Source of the DNA: Vicia villosa
Lineage: Eukaryota; Streptophyta; Magnoliopsida; Fabales; Fabaceae
Direction: 5' to 3'
Assembly (NCBI RefSeq): GCF_029867415.1
Contig: NC_081183.1
Coordinates: 145,386,798 to 145,450,797, forward strand
Length of the DNA: 64,000 nucleotides
This document shows positions 12,068 through 25,551 of this stretch, one piece after another. The stretch's first letter is position 1. Each line of letters begins with the position of its first letter. The notes under the pieces were generated by a model. That model was not told the DNA's origin, ran no database searches, and saw only the letters and a program-made list of their open reading frames with translations. The position numbers and the translations under genes are program-made.

Positions 12068-12560
12068 GACTAGTGACGACTAGACTCGATCAAAAGACGT
12101 AATCACGAAGATATTAATGCTTGCGAAGCATAAGAATTACATTAATTCCTCAGGCCAAAGGCGGGGTGTAGCTCTTCGAGAGTGGCAATCGTTCGAATTG
12201 CCACACACCAAGTATGGTTTATTCAAACGCTTGGAAAATGAGATGGGTTGAATGCCCACCCTCATTCGCACTCTAGTTTGCACGCAGCACACGGGAAATA
12301 ACCATGACAAGACTAGTGACGACTAGACTCGATAAGAAGATGATAGTAACCATTGGAGATTACGGAGATATAGATGCTTGCGAAGCATAAGAATTACATT
12401 AATCCCTCAGGCCAAAGGCGGGGTGTAACTCTTCAAGAGCGGCAATCGTTCAAATTGCCACACACCAAGTATGGTTATCCAAATGATTGAAAATGAGATG
12501 GGTTGAATGCCCACCCTCATTCGCGCTCTAATCTGCACGCAGCATACGGGAAATAACCTC
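12068..12560. repeat. Two-copy tandem repeat of about 243 bp in the element B interior
   Basis: GACTAGTGACGACTAGACTC begins at 12068 and again at 12311. Both copies continue through GCTTGCGAAGCATAAGAATT, CAGGCCAAAGGCGGGGTGTA and GCCCACCCTCATTCGC to GGGAAATAACC. The copies differ by scattered substitutions and a short insertion near 12345. No gene is visible. Confidence 0.8.
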
Positions 12561-15500
12561 GGAGACAACGATTCTGACGAAGAAAGACATTGCATCCGAT
12601 CCATATTGGAGAGAGAAAACGAGACTTCTTTTAGAGATTTAGGACACCAGGTATCGGCACCGTGGATGGAGGAGATTTGTAATGTAGTAGCAGATATCAA
12701 TCGGAGTTTGTAAGGACAACTTTTATGTGGGGAAGTATCGTCGTCTTGATTGAGTGGTGATTTGTATTATCTGGCTTATGATTTGTATGCATGTTTGAAT
12801 TTTTCTATGGCGTAATGCTCCATTTTGATGGATATGCTACGCTTTTGAGGATGCAATGTTATATGCCGTGAACACTATATGCAGGATGCCAAATAAAGGC
12901 ATTAGTGAGGTAAACACCAGGGAGAATCCCCTTAGTGTTAAGGACCATGTGGAGGTGCCAATAGATATTGGACTTTGACTTGTAAGATGCCCCTTTCTTT
13001 GACTTGAAGAATGGCTTCTGACTTCTTACCATGTGCCACTGCTTGGAATATTTTCAACTTGAGGAGATTCCCTCGATTCACCATGTTGGGGGACGAGAAA
13101 TCCAGATAAGGAGCCTTGATTAGGGAAGTAGGACAACTCCTAGGAGAAATAAACTCCTATGCTTGAGGAATGGAACAAACTCTCAGGGGAAATAAACTCC
13201 ATGATTGGGGAGAGACCAAGATTCTAGGAGAAATAAAACTCATATGGTTGGGGAGAGAACAAAATAGCTCAAAAGATTATGCCCCATGTTTCATGACCCA
13301 TGAAGGAAATTTCCCTGAAGGATCCTTGAAGAGATTAGTCGAATCTCGACGTAACTGCCCCAGATTGGTTGAACTCAAGAGAGCTTCCTCGACGTGATTG
13401 CCCCAGATTGGTTGAACACAAGAGAGATTCCTCGACGTGATCGCCCCAGATTGATCAAAGCTTGAAGAGATTTATCGACATGATTGCCCCAGACATGCTG
13501 AATTTGAGAGGTCAAACCTCGACTTAATTGCCCCTGATTAGGTACATATTACTAGAATCCCCAAGCTTTCTTTGTTTTGAAGTCAAATAAAACATGGAAA
13601 CAACTTTACCACGCTCAACGGAGTCTTCAGACTCTTCCCCACAGAGTAATCAAAGAACGCATCAACTGTTCATGCCCAACGAACTTCTTTAGAGAACCTG
13701 CCCCTTGATGGTCAATGTTTGAGATGATTAGCTTTTACTCCTCAGAGTTCTCAAGTTTCTTGTACTTTGACATGATCAAGTTACTCATTGATTCTCATCC
13801 TGAAATTTCTTTGATGTTTAAGCAGATGTTTGTATGCAAAAGAATGTTAATTCTAGGAATGATAATTCTAATGCAAAGCCTATGTTAGTCTTGAAGTTTA
13901 AAGAAACTTTTTATTGAAATGAGATTGCGACCTCTTGTGAATGAATCACTAGTTGACACAACCTCGATTTTTGCATATGGAAGACAAAGCAAACGTACGA
14001 TACCAACATGGATATGGGTTTCACTTCATTGGGAGTCAGTTAAACGCTATCTCATTGGAGTGCGTTTTCAAAATAAACCCTACTTCAATTAGGACTTTTA
14101 AGGGTTGTAATTTGGCCAGGTTCACGGTTTTTTAGAAAACAAGGGATTTTTAGGCTCAAAATTATTTGTACCCACCCCCTTCATGATGTTCTCCATTCCT
14201 ATGTTCAGTTAACTCGACACGAGTGTTCATCCCTCAAGGAGTTTTGAAATGGTTGAGGAATCAATGAGGTTCTTCGGGCATGGCGGTCGCTCACCTTTTA
14301 TTCTTCTGATTCATTATCACACGACTTTGTTCTTGCTTGGCAATTTCATCATCCTTTTTCTCATGATTCTTTTATCATTTTCTTTTCATCTTTTTTCTTA
14401 TTTATTTTTTTTGCCATTTTTTGCTATTTTTTGAACAAGTCGTGTGACCTCGCATTATCTTTGATTCGTTGGAGGTGATTACGACTGCCTCACTCCTTTG
14501 ATTTGATGAAGGATTACCATTGTGGTATCGTCATCTCTTGATCTCTTGATGGAATAAGGGTAGTCATTGCGGTTTGACATTCCTCAACCTTTTGAAGGAT
14601 AACCATTGTTGTATCCTTAGATGCACACCCTTTTGGTGAGTTTTGAAAGCTCGATCAAGTTAAATGAACACTACCCTGCCCCAAGGTTAAAATAAGGGTT
14701 TTTATGATTAAAAAATAAACTCCTACTTCAAGGCTCAAAGGGGTTGACGAGGGTCTATCTCCCTTATATCTCCGGTGTTTGGGGATTTGAAATAATGCCT
14801 GTACATCCTCAGTAGGGTTCTTATTCGAACACACATGATTAGAGATTTTTCATTTTTCATCATTCTCCCTCAGCTTTTGCCTAAGCAAGAGATTAGTGAA
14901 GTTGGTATCGTAATTCCAAAAACATTTTATGAGTGAAAACGAATGGATTACTTCAAGACAAACATAAACAATGTATTATGATTTTCATTCAGAAATTAAC
15001 AAGTTTTTACATGCTATTGATGCTTAAACAACAAAGGAAAAATTACAATGAATGCAGTAAGAAACTAAATGAATGTCGTTGTTGAGGAGACTTGACTCCG
15101 TCTGGACTTATTGAGCTTGAATACTTTCTGCAGTTCCTTCCAAACACTTCAGATTACTTCAAAAGAAAACTCCAACGAAGTCACCCAAGAGTTGTAAACT
15201 TTTGCCTTACTTTAGGGATTCGAGCAATGCGAGTGATGCAATGCTCAAGATAAGAGTATGTCTTGCTTATCCCTCGTGCGGGAGCCCCAAGCATAGTTGC
15301 TAGAGTAGTAATAGCCATCATAAATGGGAAGAATCTTGTATGATCATCAACTCAAGAGAGCCACTTGTGGTGAAGAAGACCCAATACTAGAATCTTAACC
15401 AATTGTGATTCCAACAAACAAGGAAATGAATGAGCACAAGGCAATCACATCAATTTGTTTCTCATATTCTTCTTGTCTCTATTAACTAGCAAAGCCACTG

Positions 15501-17167
15501 AGAAGGAGATCCTGAGAAAAGGCAATTGATATATGAAGTAGAACCTTGAGAATGAGAATCATTGTGAAGAACACTCTTGATTATCACACGGAAGAAGATT
15601 CTGACGGATTCACATAGGAATTTGTAATGCTTTTAAGGATTCGAGCAATGCAAATGGCGCAATGCTCAAGATAAGAGTACGTCTTGCTTATCCCTCGTGC
15701 GGGAGCCCCAAGCAACTTCCACCTATGTACAAGATATGATTACCATTTTAGCTTCAATATCCAAACCATTCGGAGTGAGAGTTAATGAGCCTTGCAATTC
15801 TTGATATCAGGCACTAGGCACAAACCAACAACATCTGAATCAGTGGTGTCACGACTTTTTATGGCTTTCAATCTTTTCTCCAAGAGGTGGAACCTTTTGT
15901 CAACTTCAATACTCGGAAACTTGAAGACCTCAATGATGTGAATTCTCCTTACCAAGAATAGGAATCTCAACGTTATTTCAACATTCTGATTCATAAGACC
16001 TTCTCATGGGGGGAGATTAACATTTGCGTTTGGCCTCTGAGGAACTTGTCTCAATTCTTCTTGTCAAAGAGAAAACGCTTGAATAACCTCCATGCACTGA
16101 CTCATGTCAGTCTCCATTTCTGTTCTCATCTCATTCAAAAACCTCACGGAGTTGTTCCATAGTTTATCTTGGAGTTGTGGCAGTGAGAAGTCAAATCTGT
16201 TGTTGATCTTGAAATCTGGATAGAAATGGTCCCATAAGTCTTTGAAAGAACCATGAAATGCATGATAGTATGAATGCATGTTTCATTTATGAGAGATCCT
16301 AAAGTCTTTTCCCACACTTTCATCTTTCTTTTTTGGAATCAAAGCTTCTCTTTTGTATAGAATATCTTTTCTTTTCTTTTTTGCTTTTTTTTTTTTTTTT
16401 GGAATCAAGGCTTTGTTTTATATGGAGTATCTTTTCTTTTCTTTTTGCTTTTTTTTTTTCCTTTTTTTTTTTGGAAATAGACTTTAGGATCTTTCATGAA
16501 TGAAGTGGATAAAACAATGATGTTATGCAATGCAACAACATGGGATCAAGGTCCATATAATCTTAATAACCACTGTACAATCTTCTGAATAACTGATACA
16601 GGTCAAATATCACAGAATCAAAGGTCCGACACCTTTTTGAATACCAGGAAGACCAATAGTCACCAACAGTACCTGTCATGTATATCCCTCCCCACTCACA
16701 GGTGAATCTAGGCCAGGGTAAGGTCATGAAACGCAGTATACGGTCCGCCCGAAGGTAAGCATCATCACAGCGCGGATGCGGGTGACGATAATACCTCCGT
16801 TTGAAACCACTACTCTGCTCGTAGTCACATGATCCATCCCGAGACGTACACCTCGAGACAAACCATGCTCCCACTCTATCCTAGGGTACCTAAAGTGCAC
16901 TCATAGCCTGTGTATTGGGCCTTTTACCTCATAGAATCATCCCACCCAACCTGCAAACAGAGAAAATATGTGGCCCCCACGGGGACCCATAATATAGTCC
17001 AGATGCATGCGGAAAGTAAACATGATATGCAAGCAGGAGATAAACATGATATGCAAGCATATATACAAAATGTAAACACATAAACAAATAAATAAACACC
17101 CAATAAAAGAAACAAACAAAGGCTAGGATCGACTCGCCAAGAATGGACCAGCACAGGTCTATCAACA
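12561..17167 (-). other. Element B interior without recognisable genes
   Basis: No retroviral domain is seen. The part 13860-15080 is homologous to 2030-3300 of element A. GAATGCAAGATAAG-like blocks containing CCCTCGTGCGGGAGCCCCAA occur twice (about 15220-15300 and 15630-15715). Long T tracts interrupt 16370-16475. A minus-strand frame of 103 codons (16563-16874) near the primer site contains CEWGGIYMT and may correspond to the leader frame of element A. The hydrophobic frame at 16924-17343 is adjacent to the primer site and not recognisable. CTTGACGTAATTGCCCCAGA-type motifs recur at 13330-13540. Confidence 0.6.
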
Positions 17168-17185
17168 TCCCCAGCAGAGTCGCCA
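17168..17185 (-). promoter_or_regulatory. Element B primer-binding site
   Basis: The same 18-mer as in element A (TGGCGACTCTGCTGGGGA on the minus strand), two bases inside the 5' LTR boundary. This fixes the transcriptional direction of B as leftward. Confidence 0.8.
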
Positions 17186-17187
17186 GC

Positions 17188-20100
17188 TGTCGCACGCTCG
17201 CGAAAAATGAACAGAGTCGCCACCAATATATTTATCCCATAAGGGAAAGGAATATCAGAAAACCTAACAAAGGAAGGAACAAGGTCTTGCGACCAGAGAA
17301 TCAAGGTACGGGAGTCGGTTACGCAAGGGGAAGGTATTAGCACCCCTCGCGCCCATCGTACTCGATGGTATCCACCTATGTTTGTTTCTATCTAAAGGGT
17401 GTGTCTATGTCTATGCCTACATGCAAATGAATGCAAAAGAAGTACGGGGAAAACAAGGAAATATTTACAAATGTGCTCGTTCAAGCCCCGCGACTTGATG
17501 CCTACGTATCCTTTTCAGGAATCAGAGCGCCGTAGTTCGGCTCACGATTTTCTGTTTGTTTTTGTGTTTTTTATTGGGCGGAGTTAACGCTCGCGCTCTT
17601 GCATAAGGGGACAGCCTAGGATGCAATAGAGCGGAGATAACGGTGCCCTTAAGAAAAAGAGATGATTGGTTTGTGTCTTTTAGGGTAGATGAGTGGTGAA
17701 CAGTTCCCAATACCGGGCCACTCACCACTTTCTCTACTTTGTTTTAATTTGAACCATTGTTAGGTGTTTTAAGTGTTTTTGGTTAGGTGTTTTTTTTTTA
17801 AAGGGAGTTTACTTTGCGAATTGAATCACATAAAATGTATAATGATCGAGAAGCAGATTAGGGAATGAATCCCACTCACTTCTATCCCATTATGTAATGT
17901 TTGAGAAACAGATTAGGGAATGGATCCCACTCATTTCTCTCCCATTAATTAATGTTTGAGAAACAGATTAGGGAATGAATCCCACTCATTTCTCTCCCAT
18001 TAAGTAGTGACCGAGAAACAGATTAGGGAATGAATCCCACTCGTTTCTATGCCACTAAGCGATTGAGAAATAGATTAGGGAATGAATCCCACTCATTTCT
18101 CTATCACTTGCTTAATGTGATTCGCATCTTCCTTTTATTAATGTTTTAAAGAGTTGAAAAAGAAAAAGAATGAAATAGGGAACTAGATCTAACATTCTAA
18201 TCTATGTTATTCTAGGTCTAAATTCTAATGTTAACAAGGTGATTAAAAGAAGCATACAAGTGGTATTTAACAACATAGGCCTAAAGCATGGCCAAAACAA
18301 GTAACAAAATCACACAACAATTATATGAAAAATAGCATGGAAATTGTGCGAAACATAAAGGATTTAGTGCGAAATTAATCTAAAAATTACTACTATTGTT
18401 TATGACCTTTTTAAATGTTAAGGGAATTCTAATTCAAGTCTAAATTGTACTAAAAATCCAAATTCTAATAAGCCTAAACTAGTATTTTTTATTGTTTTTA
18501 TGAAGGAGAAACCTATGACTAAAATCTAACAATTAATTTCTAAACAAAATACCTAAAATCAAATTAGAAAAAGATGAATTTTATTATGTTTATCACCTAA
18601 AATCTACCATTTTTAATAGTGATTACTACCTGTTTTTATCTATACAAAGATTGGAACAAAGCTATGTTAAGCAACCTAAATTCTAATGGGAAAATAATGG
18701 AGTCAGGGAGTTTAAAACTGAATTATGGTGTATGAACTGAAATTTACGCAGGCCCAGGGATGAAGGCCCACAGACATTTTTGTTCAGAATTTGTATCAAA
18801 CAGAGAGGTGCGTGGTCTACAGGGGTGTATATGGCAATTCGATGGAGCCCAAAGAGATAGATCCAAACACAGATTTTCACTATTCGCATGGCAATTGGTC
18901 CAGTTCATCTCAATTAATACCAATTATGCTATCAGATTTTCTTTTAATTGACAATTAATAATTAATCAATTAGCAAGATTTTCCAATAATATCACAATTA
19001 AATAAAAATAAAAAATATGAACAAAAGGGATTAGGGTTACCAAGAGTGACGATTCAGCTTCTCCTCTCAGACTCAACTCTCTCTTGTTCACTCTCGAGTG
19101 CGATTTCCGGCGGCATAACCACCGTGAGCCACCGTCTCTAATCACCCCGTAAACATAAATCCCCACTCGTTTCCGATCCTATTGTGACTCCTCAGCTTAA
19201 CATCGCTCTCGCCTCTTTCGTCTTCGTTCGGACTCTCTCTCTCTCTTCGTCTCGTCTTCTTCTCCGATGCGATCTTGCTCTCTCTCGATCTCGCGCGGTT
19301 TCTATGATTCAACCTCTTAAACGGCCGGTATCGCTCCGATGTCTTCTTCAAAAGTCAGATAAGTCGTTTCTCGTTCCGATTCCGTCTCTGACTCGGTGCT
19401 GCAATGATGAAGCTTCACGTTGTTATTACGTTGAAATTGTGGCAGGTGTGATGTATTTCTCTGTTGCAATTGCAGATGATGAAGATGAAGGTTCTGTGTT
19501 GACTGACGATTCTCTGTAGTTGCGATGGAGGATGAATTGCGATGATATTGCCTCGTGTTGCTGTTGATGATGAAGGATGCGCAAAGAGGTGATGATGTTG
19601 CTGTTATCGTGAATTTGCGAATCGTGTTTGACAAGAATTGAAGATCGCAGTTGAGGCGTGATGATGAGGTGAAGATTCTTCGAAGAGCGACGAGACCGAA
19701 GGTGGATTTCTCAGAGATGAAGATGATTACCGTGATGTGATTTCAAGATGAATCGTGACTTTTGTTTTTCTATTTTGCAGATTTTGTTGCAGAACGAAGG
19801 GAGAAGCTTGGAGAATGGATCGAGAATGCTTCAAGTTTGTTACGGTTTGTTCCTCTCTCAATTTTCTTTTTCTGTTACGTTTTCTAGTTTTTTTTTCTCG
19901 ATTCCGTTACTGACTTTCCTCTTGTTTGATTCCCCTTTTTTGGTTTCTCAAGATATGATGGAGATAGAAAGATGAAGAGCGTTGGAGGTTGAACCATGGA
20001 AGTTCTGAGATGATGCAGGTGGTGACTCGGAAGGTGGTGAAGAAGGTGATTCGGAAGGTGATGAAGAAGGTGATTCGGAAGGTGATGAAGAAGGTGATGT

Positions 20101-22005
20101 TGTGGTGAGTTTCGTGAGATGATTTGGTTCTGAGATTTGGAGATGGTGAAGATGAAGAGAGTATTGAAGATGGTCGGAAAATGGTGAAGTGAAGATTATG
20201 GATGAATGAAGAATCGAGAGAATGAAGGTTGATCAAGGTGAGTTTCTTTCTGTTGGATTCTGTTATGTAGTTTAACTGATTTTTTTTGTTATGTGAATGA
20301 AAGTTAGTTAGGGTTAAAACTGAGTTAGTTGGTTAGGGTAGTTAGGAAATTAGTTAGGGGACTGTTACAATCTGTTTTTGCAGTTATGGTTAGGGAAGTT
20401 AGTTGTGAATTGAAGCTGAGTTAGTTATTTGTGGGACTGAAATTGAAGTTAGTTATGGAAGTTACAGAATGCTTTGGATTTATGGTTTATATGGATATGT
20501 ACAAGGGTGAAGTCTAAATAAGTCAGAGCTTGCAGTTGAAATGTGAATGGTCGTTTTTTGTGTTTGAATTGGATTTTCTCAAGCTGACTTCATGTGCGTG
20601 TTATGTTACTGCAAGTATGGAAGAGTGATGACTGATGAAAATCACCTTAGTGTGTGTTGATTGGAAATTAGTCCTTGACATCTCCTACTGTAGGTATGCT
20701 GAAAATGTTAGTTTGATCTCTCTGCTTTGAAATTGTTTTTGGTAGGGATTAGGTGCTGTTTTGGTTTTGGTTTTGGTTTATTGATGTGTATATGGTTTGA
20801 ATTTTGTTTATGCAGGGCTGATTGTATTTATTTTTTGTTGACAGGTTCATAAAGAAAGAGAATGAAGTTGAATTCTGGTGCTGAGCTGGAAGATGAAGAA
20901 GCAAAGGTCTATTGGACTTGAATTGAAGATTCGAGATTAGGATAAAGGCACCAAAACTCGATGTTTGGATATTTTGTAATGGATTTTTGTATTGTATGAT
21001 TTTTGTAATGAGTTTATGATGTAATGCATGGACTCAAATGTATGAATAATTGGTCTTTTTGTAATGAACATGATTTGGATAATGAGGGAAGTTTGTGTTC
21101 GGATTGTGACAACTTGATTTATTTGAATCATGAATTGTTTGAATGGTGTAATGTAATATACTTGAACTTGTAATGAACTTGTGATGGATTTGGTTGAATG
21201 GGAGTAATGAAAATGGCTCTTTTTTGTAATGAATGTTGGATAGAAATTTGGAAGGGCTTTGTAAAATGGATTGGACTTTGGAAATGTAATTTGACCTTTG
21301 AACCTTAGAATAGTGGAGTGTTGACTTTTGATTTGAATGTTGACCTTTTCAAATAAACCTTGACTTTTCCTTGTACTTGTAACGGATTTGAATACATGAC
21401 TTCACTCTTGTACTTTGAGTAGTATATGATTCTTGCATCTTCTCTCATACTCATTTGAATTTTAAATTCAAAACATATACTTTCTTAGATTTCCATCTTT
21501 GCAAACTTAGTGAAGCAATCCAGGTGGAATAGTAACCACAGATATGGATCAACATGAATTTAGTCAAAAGGTCAACTTTGCTTGATGTAGTCCACAACCT
21601 TGCAAATAATCTCCACATGTCTTTTTTTTCCAATAAATCAATAACATCTTTAATTGACTTGCAAGGCATTCTTAAGCATGTCGAGACCACCAAATGCCTA
21701 GGGAAATAAACCCTAGGTCAAAACATTCCATGTGAATAGAATTCCTCTCATCAAGTACCTTTCAAGATCTGAACTAATCATAGTCTCGATCATGTGCAAG
21801 ACGCCATCCTTGAGGAGATAAATAACCTTGCAAAGACCTAAGTGAAACCTCAACTTGCTTTATGACCTTTGATCCCATGCTTTTATATGCTTTATTTAAT
21901 GAATGAATGCAAAGCCGTGCAAATGCCCTAATGAGGGTATGCAGATGAAATGGGAAGCTTAAGCCAGTTAAAAGTAAAGGGGTAGGACAAATTTGGGGTA
22001 TGACA
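17188..22005 (-). repeat. Element B 5' LTR, complete (about 4.8 kb)
   Basis: Bounded by TGT at 17188 and ACA at 22005 on the plus strand. The first 1.3 kb (17188-18525) has no partner in the window because the other LTR is cut by element A there. From 18526 on it matches 7713-11175. It contains a minisatellite (17845-18115) and a second copy of the plus-strand gene-like segment (about 19023-20263), including the intact 111-codon frame at 19184-19519. Confidence 0.88.
17845..18115. repeat. About 55-bp minisatellite inside the element B LTR
   Basis: Five units of the form GAGAAACAGATTAGGGAATG ... ATCCCACTCATTTCTCTCCC are separated by variable TTAATGTTT-type linkers. They start near 17849, 17903, 17959, 18013 and 18064. 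The partner copy would lie outside the window in the other LTR. Confidence 0.85.
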
Positions 22006-25000
22006 ATTAGGGGCAATTACCTTAAACTCAGATGATAGGTCTCTTTTTAGCCTTTCAGAATGAAAGGGTCAGTCCTTGCCATAAGAGGGCAGGAAGCCTT
22101 TCGTTTGGAGGTAAACGGGTCATCGAAATATCCTTTGCCATAAGACTGTCCCATGCCATAGAAGGGCAGGTAGTCTAAGGTAAGGATCAGAATAAGCCTT
22201 ATTCGTAGGCAACCAGAGGATACCTCAGCCTTTTCCGTAGGCAACTTCCGAGGGTCGAGGTCATATTTGTGTATCGAAGGCAGCATCATTTAGGGTCGCA
22301 TGACCTTTATTTATCGAGGCAGCATGGCTGAGGTATCCTCGTATTCGAGGGACATGGATTATTCTGCAAAAAACACAAAGGCAACAGGAAACAAGGCAAC
22401 AGAGGGGTTACCCCAAAAGAGTGCGTGTATGTGCAACAATCATGTGGTTCAATTCAGTTATTTATCTTGTAATTAGTGACTCTAATCCAGTTTAAATTTG
22501 CACTCCCTAAATTACTAACCACGCAGTATATAAAGCAATAAAGGGGAAGGGAAATTGAAACCAGCGGATCCCCAAAAGGGTTTGGCACAGGTAATAATAA
22601 AAGAAAACAGAAAAGATTTAGGGTTTAGGGTTACCCATGGCGTAGCCTTGGCGGTCAACAAACCCTGAAAATTGAAAAGGAAAGAATAAACAAAGAAGGG
22701 TGAATGCATTATCGGTTCGGAGGCAAACGAGGTTAACCCTAAAAAATAAAAGGATAAAGAATTTAAAAATAACTAAATAAACAAAGAAAGGCACTTAGCT
22801 TTGCATTTGATCTGATATGGTTGGCAGTCGGAGGGAAACCTCGGAGGTAACCCCAAAAGATGGCAAAGGCAGGAAAATGGAGAGTGAATGTATGCATAGT
22901 TCAGAAATATAAGGGCAGACCCTAAAATCAAAATAGACTTTGAATTTTAAAATCGAATACTTAGCTTTGGGTTTTGAAGTGGCGCGTAGTCGGGAGGCAC
23001 CTGGAAAGACAATCCTGAAAAGGCACAGAAAAATAATATTTCAGTGTAGAGAATGATCGTCATAAACCCTGATTAGGGTACGAATTAACCATGGTTAATA
23101 AAATAAAAAGAAACGAAATAATTAATTATTGGTTTTCAACCTAATTAATTAAATCGGCGAAAAATAACTTTCGATTAATTATCTTAAACCTAATATTTAT
23201 TTCTATCGATTAATTAAACAAATAAATTAGACTAATTTTAAACAATTAAAATAGAAACTTAATAAATAATATTTTTATGTTTTATGTTTTTTAGAAAAAT
23301 ATATAACAAAATATTAGAATAGATTATTAAGAAAAGAGTTTTTGAAAAAATAAAATAGTTAAAAACTATGTTATAACAAAAAAGAAAAATTAAAAACACT
23401 CAGCTTTTATCCAGTGTGATTGACATGGGAGAGTCCATGGTAGACTTGCAATTGATGAACATTGGATTTAATGATGCAGTGATCCGGTGGCTGTTGGTAT
23501 GAAGGTCCATCGTGGTCCTTTGCTCCAGGCGCACATGGGATCTGCAACATGTTAATTCAGTAAAAAATAATGTTAGGATGAGGGATCGAACCCCCAACCC
23601 TTACGTGAAAAACATTCTCCTCAACCGCTTCAGCCAACCGATATTGTTGTCTATTCCTCGCGCATCATTGAACATGAAGAAAAATGCAAGGGTAATCAAA
23701 AACCAGCGCGCGATATTCGAATGGGCCAACAGCACGTCGCCACGTCTTCGTCCCTTCCACCCAGCCGTCGTTTTAGACCATCAGGCTATACCAACGGACG
23801 TTCTCCATAGCTACAAATCCTGCATATAAAAAATAACACCATGCGCCATATAAACTCAAGACGAGGCCACAGATAACCTCGGTTTGATCTCACGAATCCT
23901 CCCATGGCCTCAATTTTGCCCAATTTCACCTGTAACAAAAAAACCTAAACACAAAACCTAGGGTTCGGCAATGGCAACTTACGGTATAGATACGCAATCA
24001 ATGAATTAATAACCCAGAAACGTTCAATGCATAGTAATAAACAAGATTATATGATCAAAAGGTATTGATGCATCATGAATTATTGAGAACAAGATGAGTT
24101 CAAGTATGTGCAAACCGTGGCTAATTGTGGACGGTTCTGAATGGTTTCAACTTGGAGAATGATGGGAATCGCTTCAGGGACCTTCAAGGAATGAATTGAG
24201 ATCACTTGCGACACCTGAATTGGCCTTAATCTCAGAATTTGAGTTTGAGTTTTTTGGAGAATTTTTGTGCTCGTGATTGGAACTCCTTGGCTGCAGACCT
24301 CGTCCCCTAGGGCTTGCTATGAGTTATGTTTATATAAGGGAATAGTTTAGGTCACCAATTGTGGAATGAATCTTCTTCAATCTTTGATTTACAATTTTGC
24401 CAAAATTTGATTGGAATATGTTTCTAAAATTGAACAAATTCAATCTTTTTCACCCAATCTTCCCTTACACGAAATTTGATTGATTTGCTGGAAAATAATG
24501 ATTGATTTATTGACTTAAAATCAAAGCCAAACCATATCTTTCACTAATTTATTATTTTATGTAATTAAATCATGATTAATTAATAAAAACCATAAAATAA
24601 TTAATAAAATTATATAAAATAGAAAGATATATTCTTGGACGTGTATTGGGCTTAAGATGAGGATTTGATGAAAAGAATGTGGGCTCATTTGAAAATATTT
24701 GGGATTTTGGGCATTTTTCCTTCATGCATACCCTTAAAAATCAGCGAACTTGTACACCTTGTCATTTCCTCATACTTCAATATTTTTCCAAGTTTTTGGA
24801 CTTTTTAGAAACCTTAGAGAGTCCTCTAACCGGTGTCTTTGGTCTCATATCAAAATGATTTTCCATGCTCCTTGTGTGTCCTTTTTTTAAAAAAAGTGAC
24901 TTTTGTTGACTTTTGAAAAGGACCTATAATGTTTTGGTCCATATCTCCCAAATGAAGCATTTTTAGACTTGGCATGTGAGACACAAATTTGTAGAGAATC

Positions 25001-25250
25001 AACTTTCCTTCAAAACGAGCTTTGGATGGAAAATTTCTGATGTTCTTTGTGAGAGTTATGGTTGGTCAAAGTTCAGTTGACTTTTCCTATACAAAACCCT
25101 AATTTAGAAACTTTTTGATTTGTTGATTTTCCTTTGAATAAGTCAAACCCTAGTTTTAGAGCCTTGTGTAGGAGAGTATGTCTAGGAGCTTCATGTATTG
25201 ATTTGAATTTGTATAAGAGAAATAGTATGGGCAAATTTTGGGGTATGACA
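22006..25250 (-). repeat. Element C LTR (third Ogre-like element), interrupted by element B
   Basis: The segment ends at 25250 with GGGCAAATTTTGGGGTATGACA-type sequence like the A LTR. It contains the GTAGGCAACC / CGAGGGAC motif cluster (22020-22440) also found in the A LTR, and a tRNA-like stretch. The outward flank at 25251 has no polypurine tract, so this is probably the start of C's minus-strand 5' LTR, whose remainder lies beyond B and A outside the window. A solo LTR cannot be excluded. CCTAA at 25251-25255 is the presumed outer target-site flank. Confidence 0.75.
23581..23650 (-). other. tRNA-like sequence inside the element C LTR
   Basis: Read on the minus strand, a box A-like TGGCTGAAGCGGTTGAGGAG is followed after about 20 bases by GGGGGTTCGATCCC, a good T-arm/box B match. 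It occupies a place in the LTR comparable to, but not the same as, the tRNA-like segment in element A. The sequence differs, so it may be an independent capture or a diverged one. Confidence 0.5.
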
Positions 25251-25551
25251 CCTAACAATTGTAAAATCTCTTTCGTATTGAAAGGAAACTGAAGTACTCT
25301 CGGATTGTGAGGGGAACCAGGATACATCCTTGTGTTCTTTACTTTTCTGCATTTACCGCTTTCACAAATCATAACCAGAAAAGAAAGTAACACATTGCGA
25401 AACTCTTGTACCAACCCAGAAAAATAAGAACAACTTGAGTCTTAAAACTAGAATTTTTCAAAGTACCTAATTCACCCCTCTTAGGCGCACTCTTAAACTT
25501 ACACTAGATTCTCAATAATTCCTTCGACTTCGAATTCATGAGATTCTTCGT
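25251..25551. other. Unassigned retroelement-like stretch
   Basis: No coding frame is supported. The phrase CACCCCTCTTAGGCGCACTC near 25475 resembles leader sequences of plant copia elements, and the sequence continues straight into the copia fragment. I cannot fix an LTR boundary. Confidence 0.3.

Larger units (their letters stand above)
7713..22005 (-). mobile_element. Element B: large non-autonomous Ogre/Tat-type LTR retrotransposon interrupted by element A
   Basis: The segments 7713-11175 and 18526-22005 are nearly identical direct repeats, both ending GGGGTATGACA on the plus strand, and are the LTRs. The 5' LTR (17188-22005) is complete at about 4.8 kb. The 3' LTR begins at 11175 and is broken at 7713 by element A. 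The interior (11176-17187) has a purine tract next to the 3' LTR and a primer site next to the 5' LTR, but no gag or pol. About ten substitutions and a few small indels over about 3.46 kb were counted by eye, which makes B young. It sits in the LTR of element C; a putative target duplication ATTAG is at 22006-22010. Confidence 0.88.

Noticed and set aside
16924..17343. Overlapping minus-strand frames of 60-139 codons with hydrophobic stretches
   Set aside because: They lie in the retroelement leader next to the primer site, have no recognisable domain and show no support as genes.
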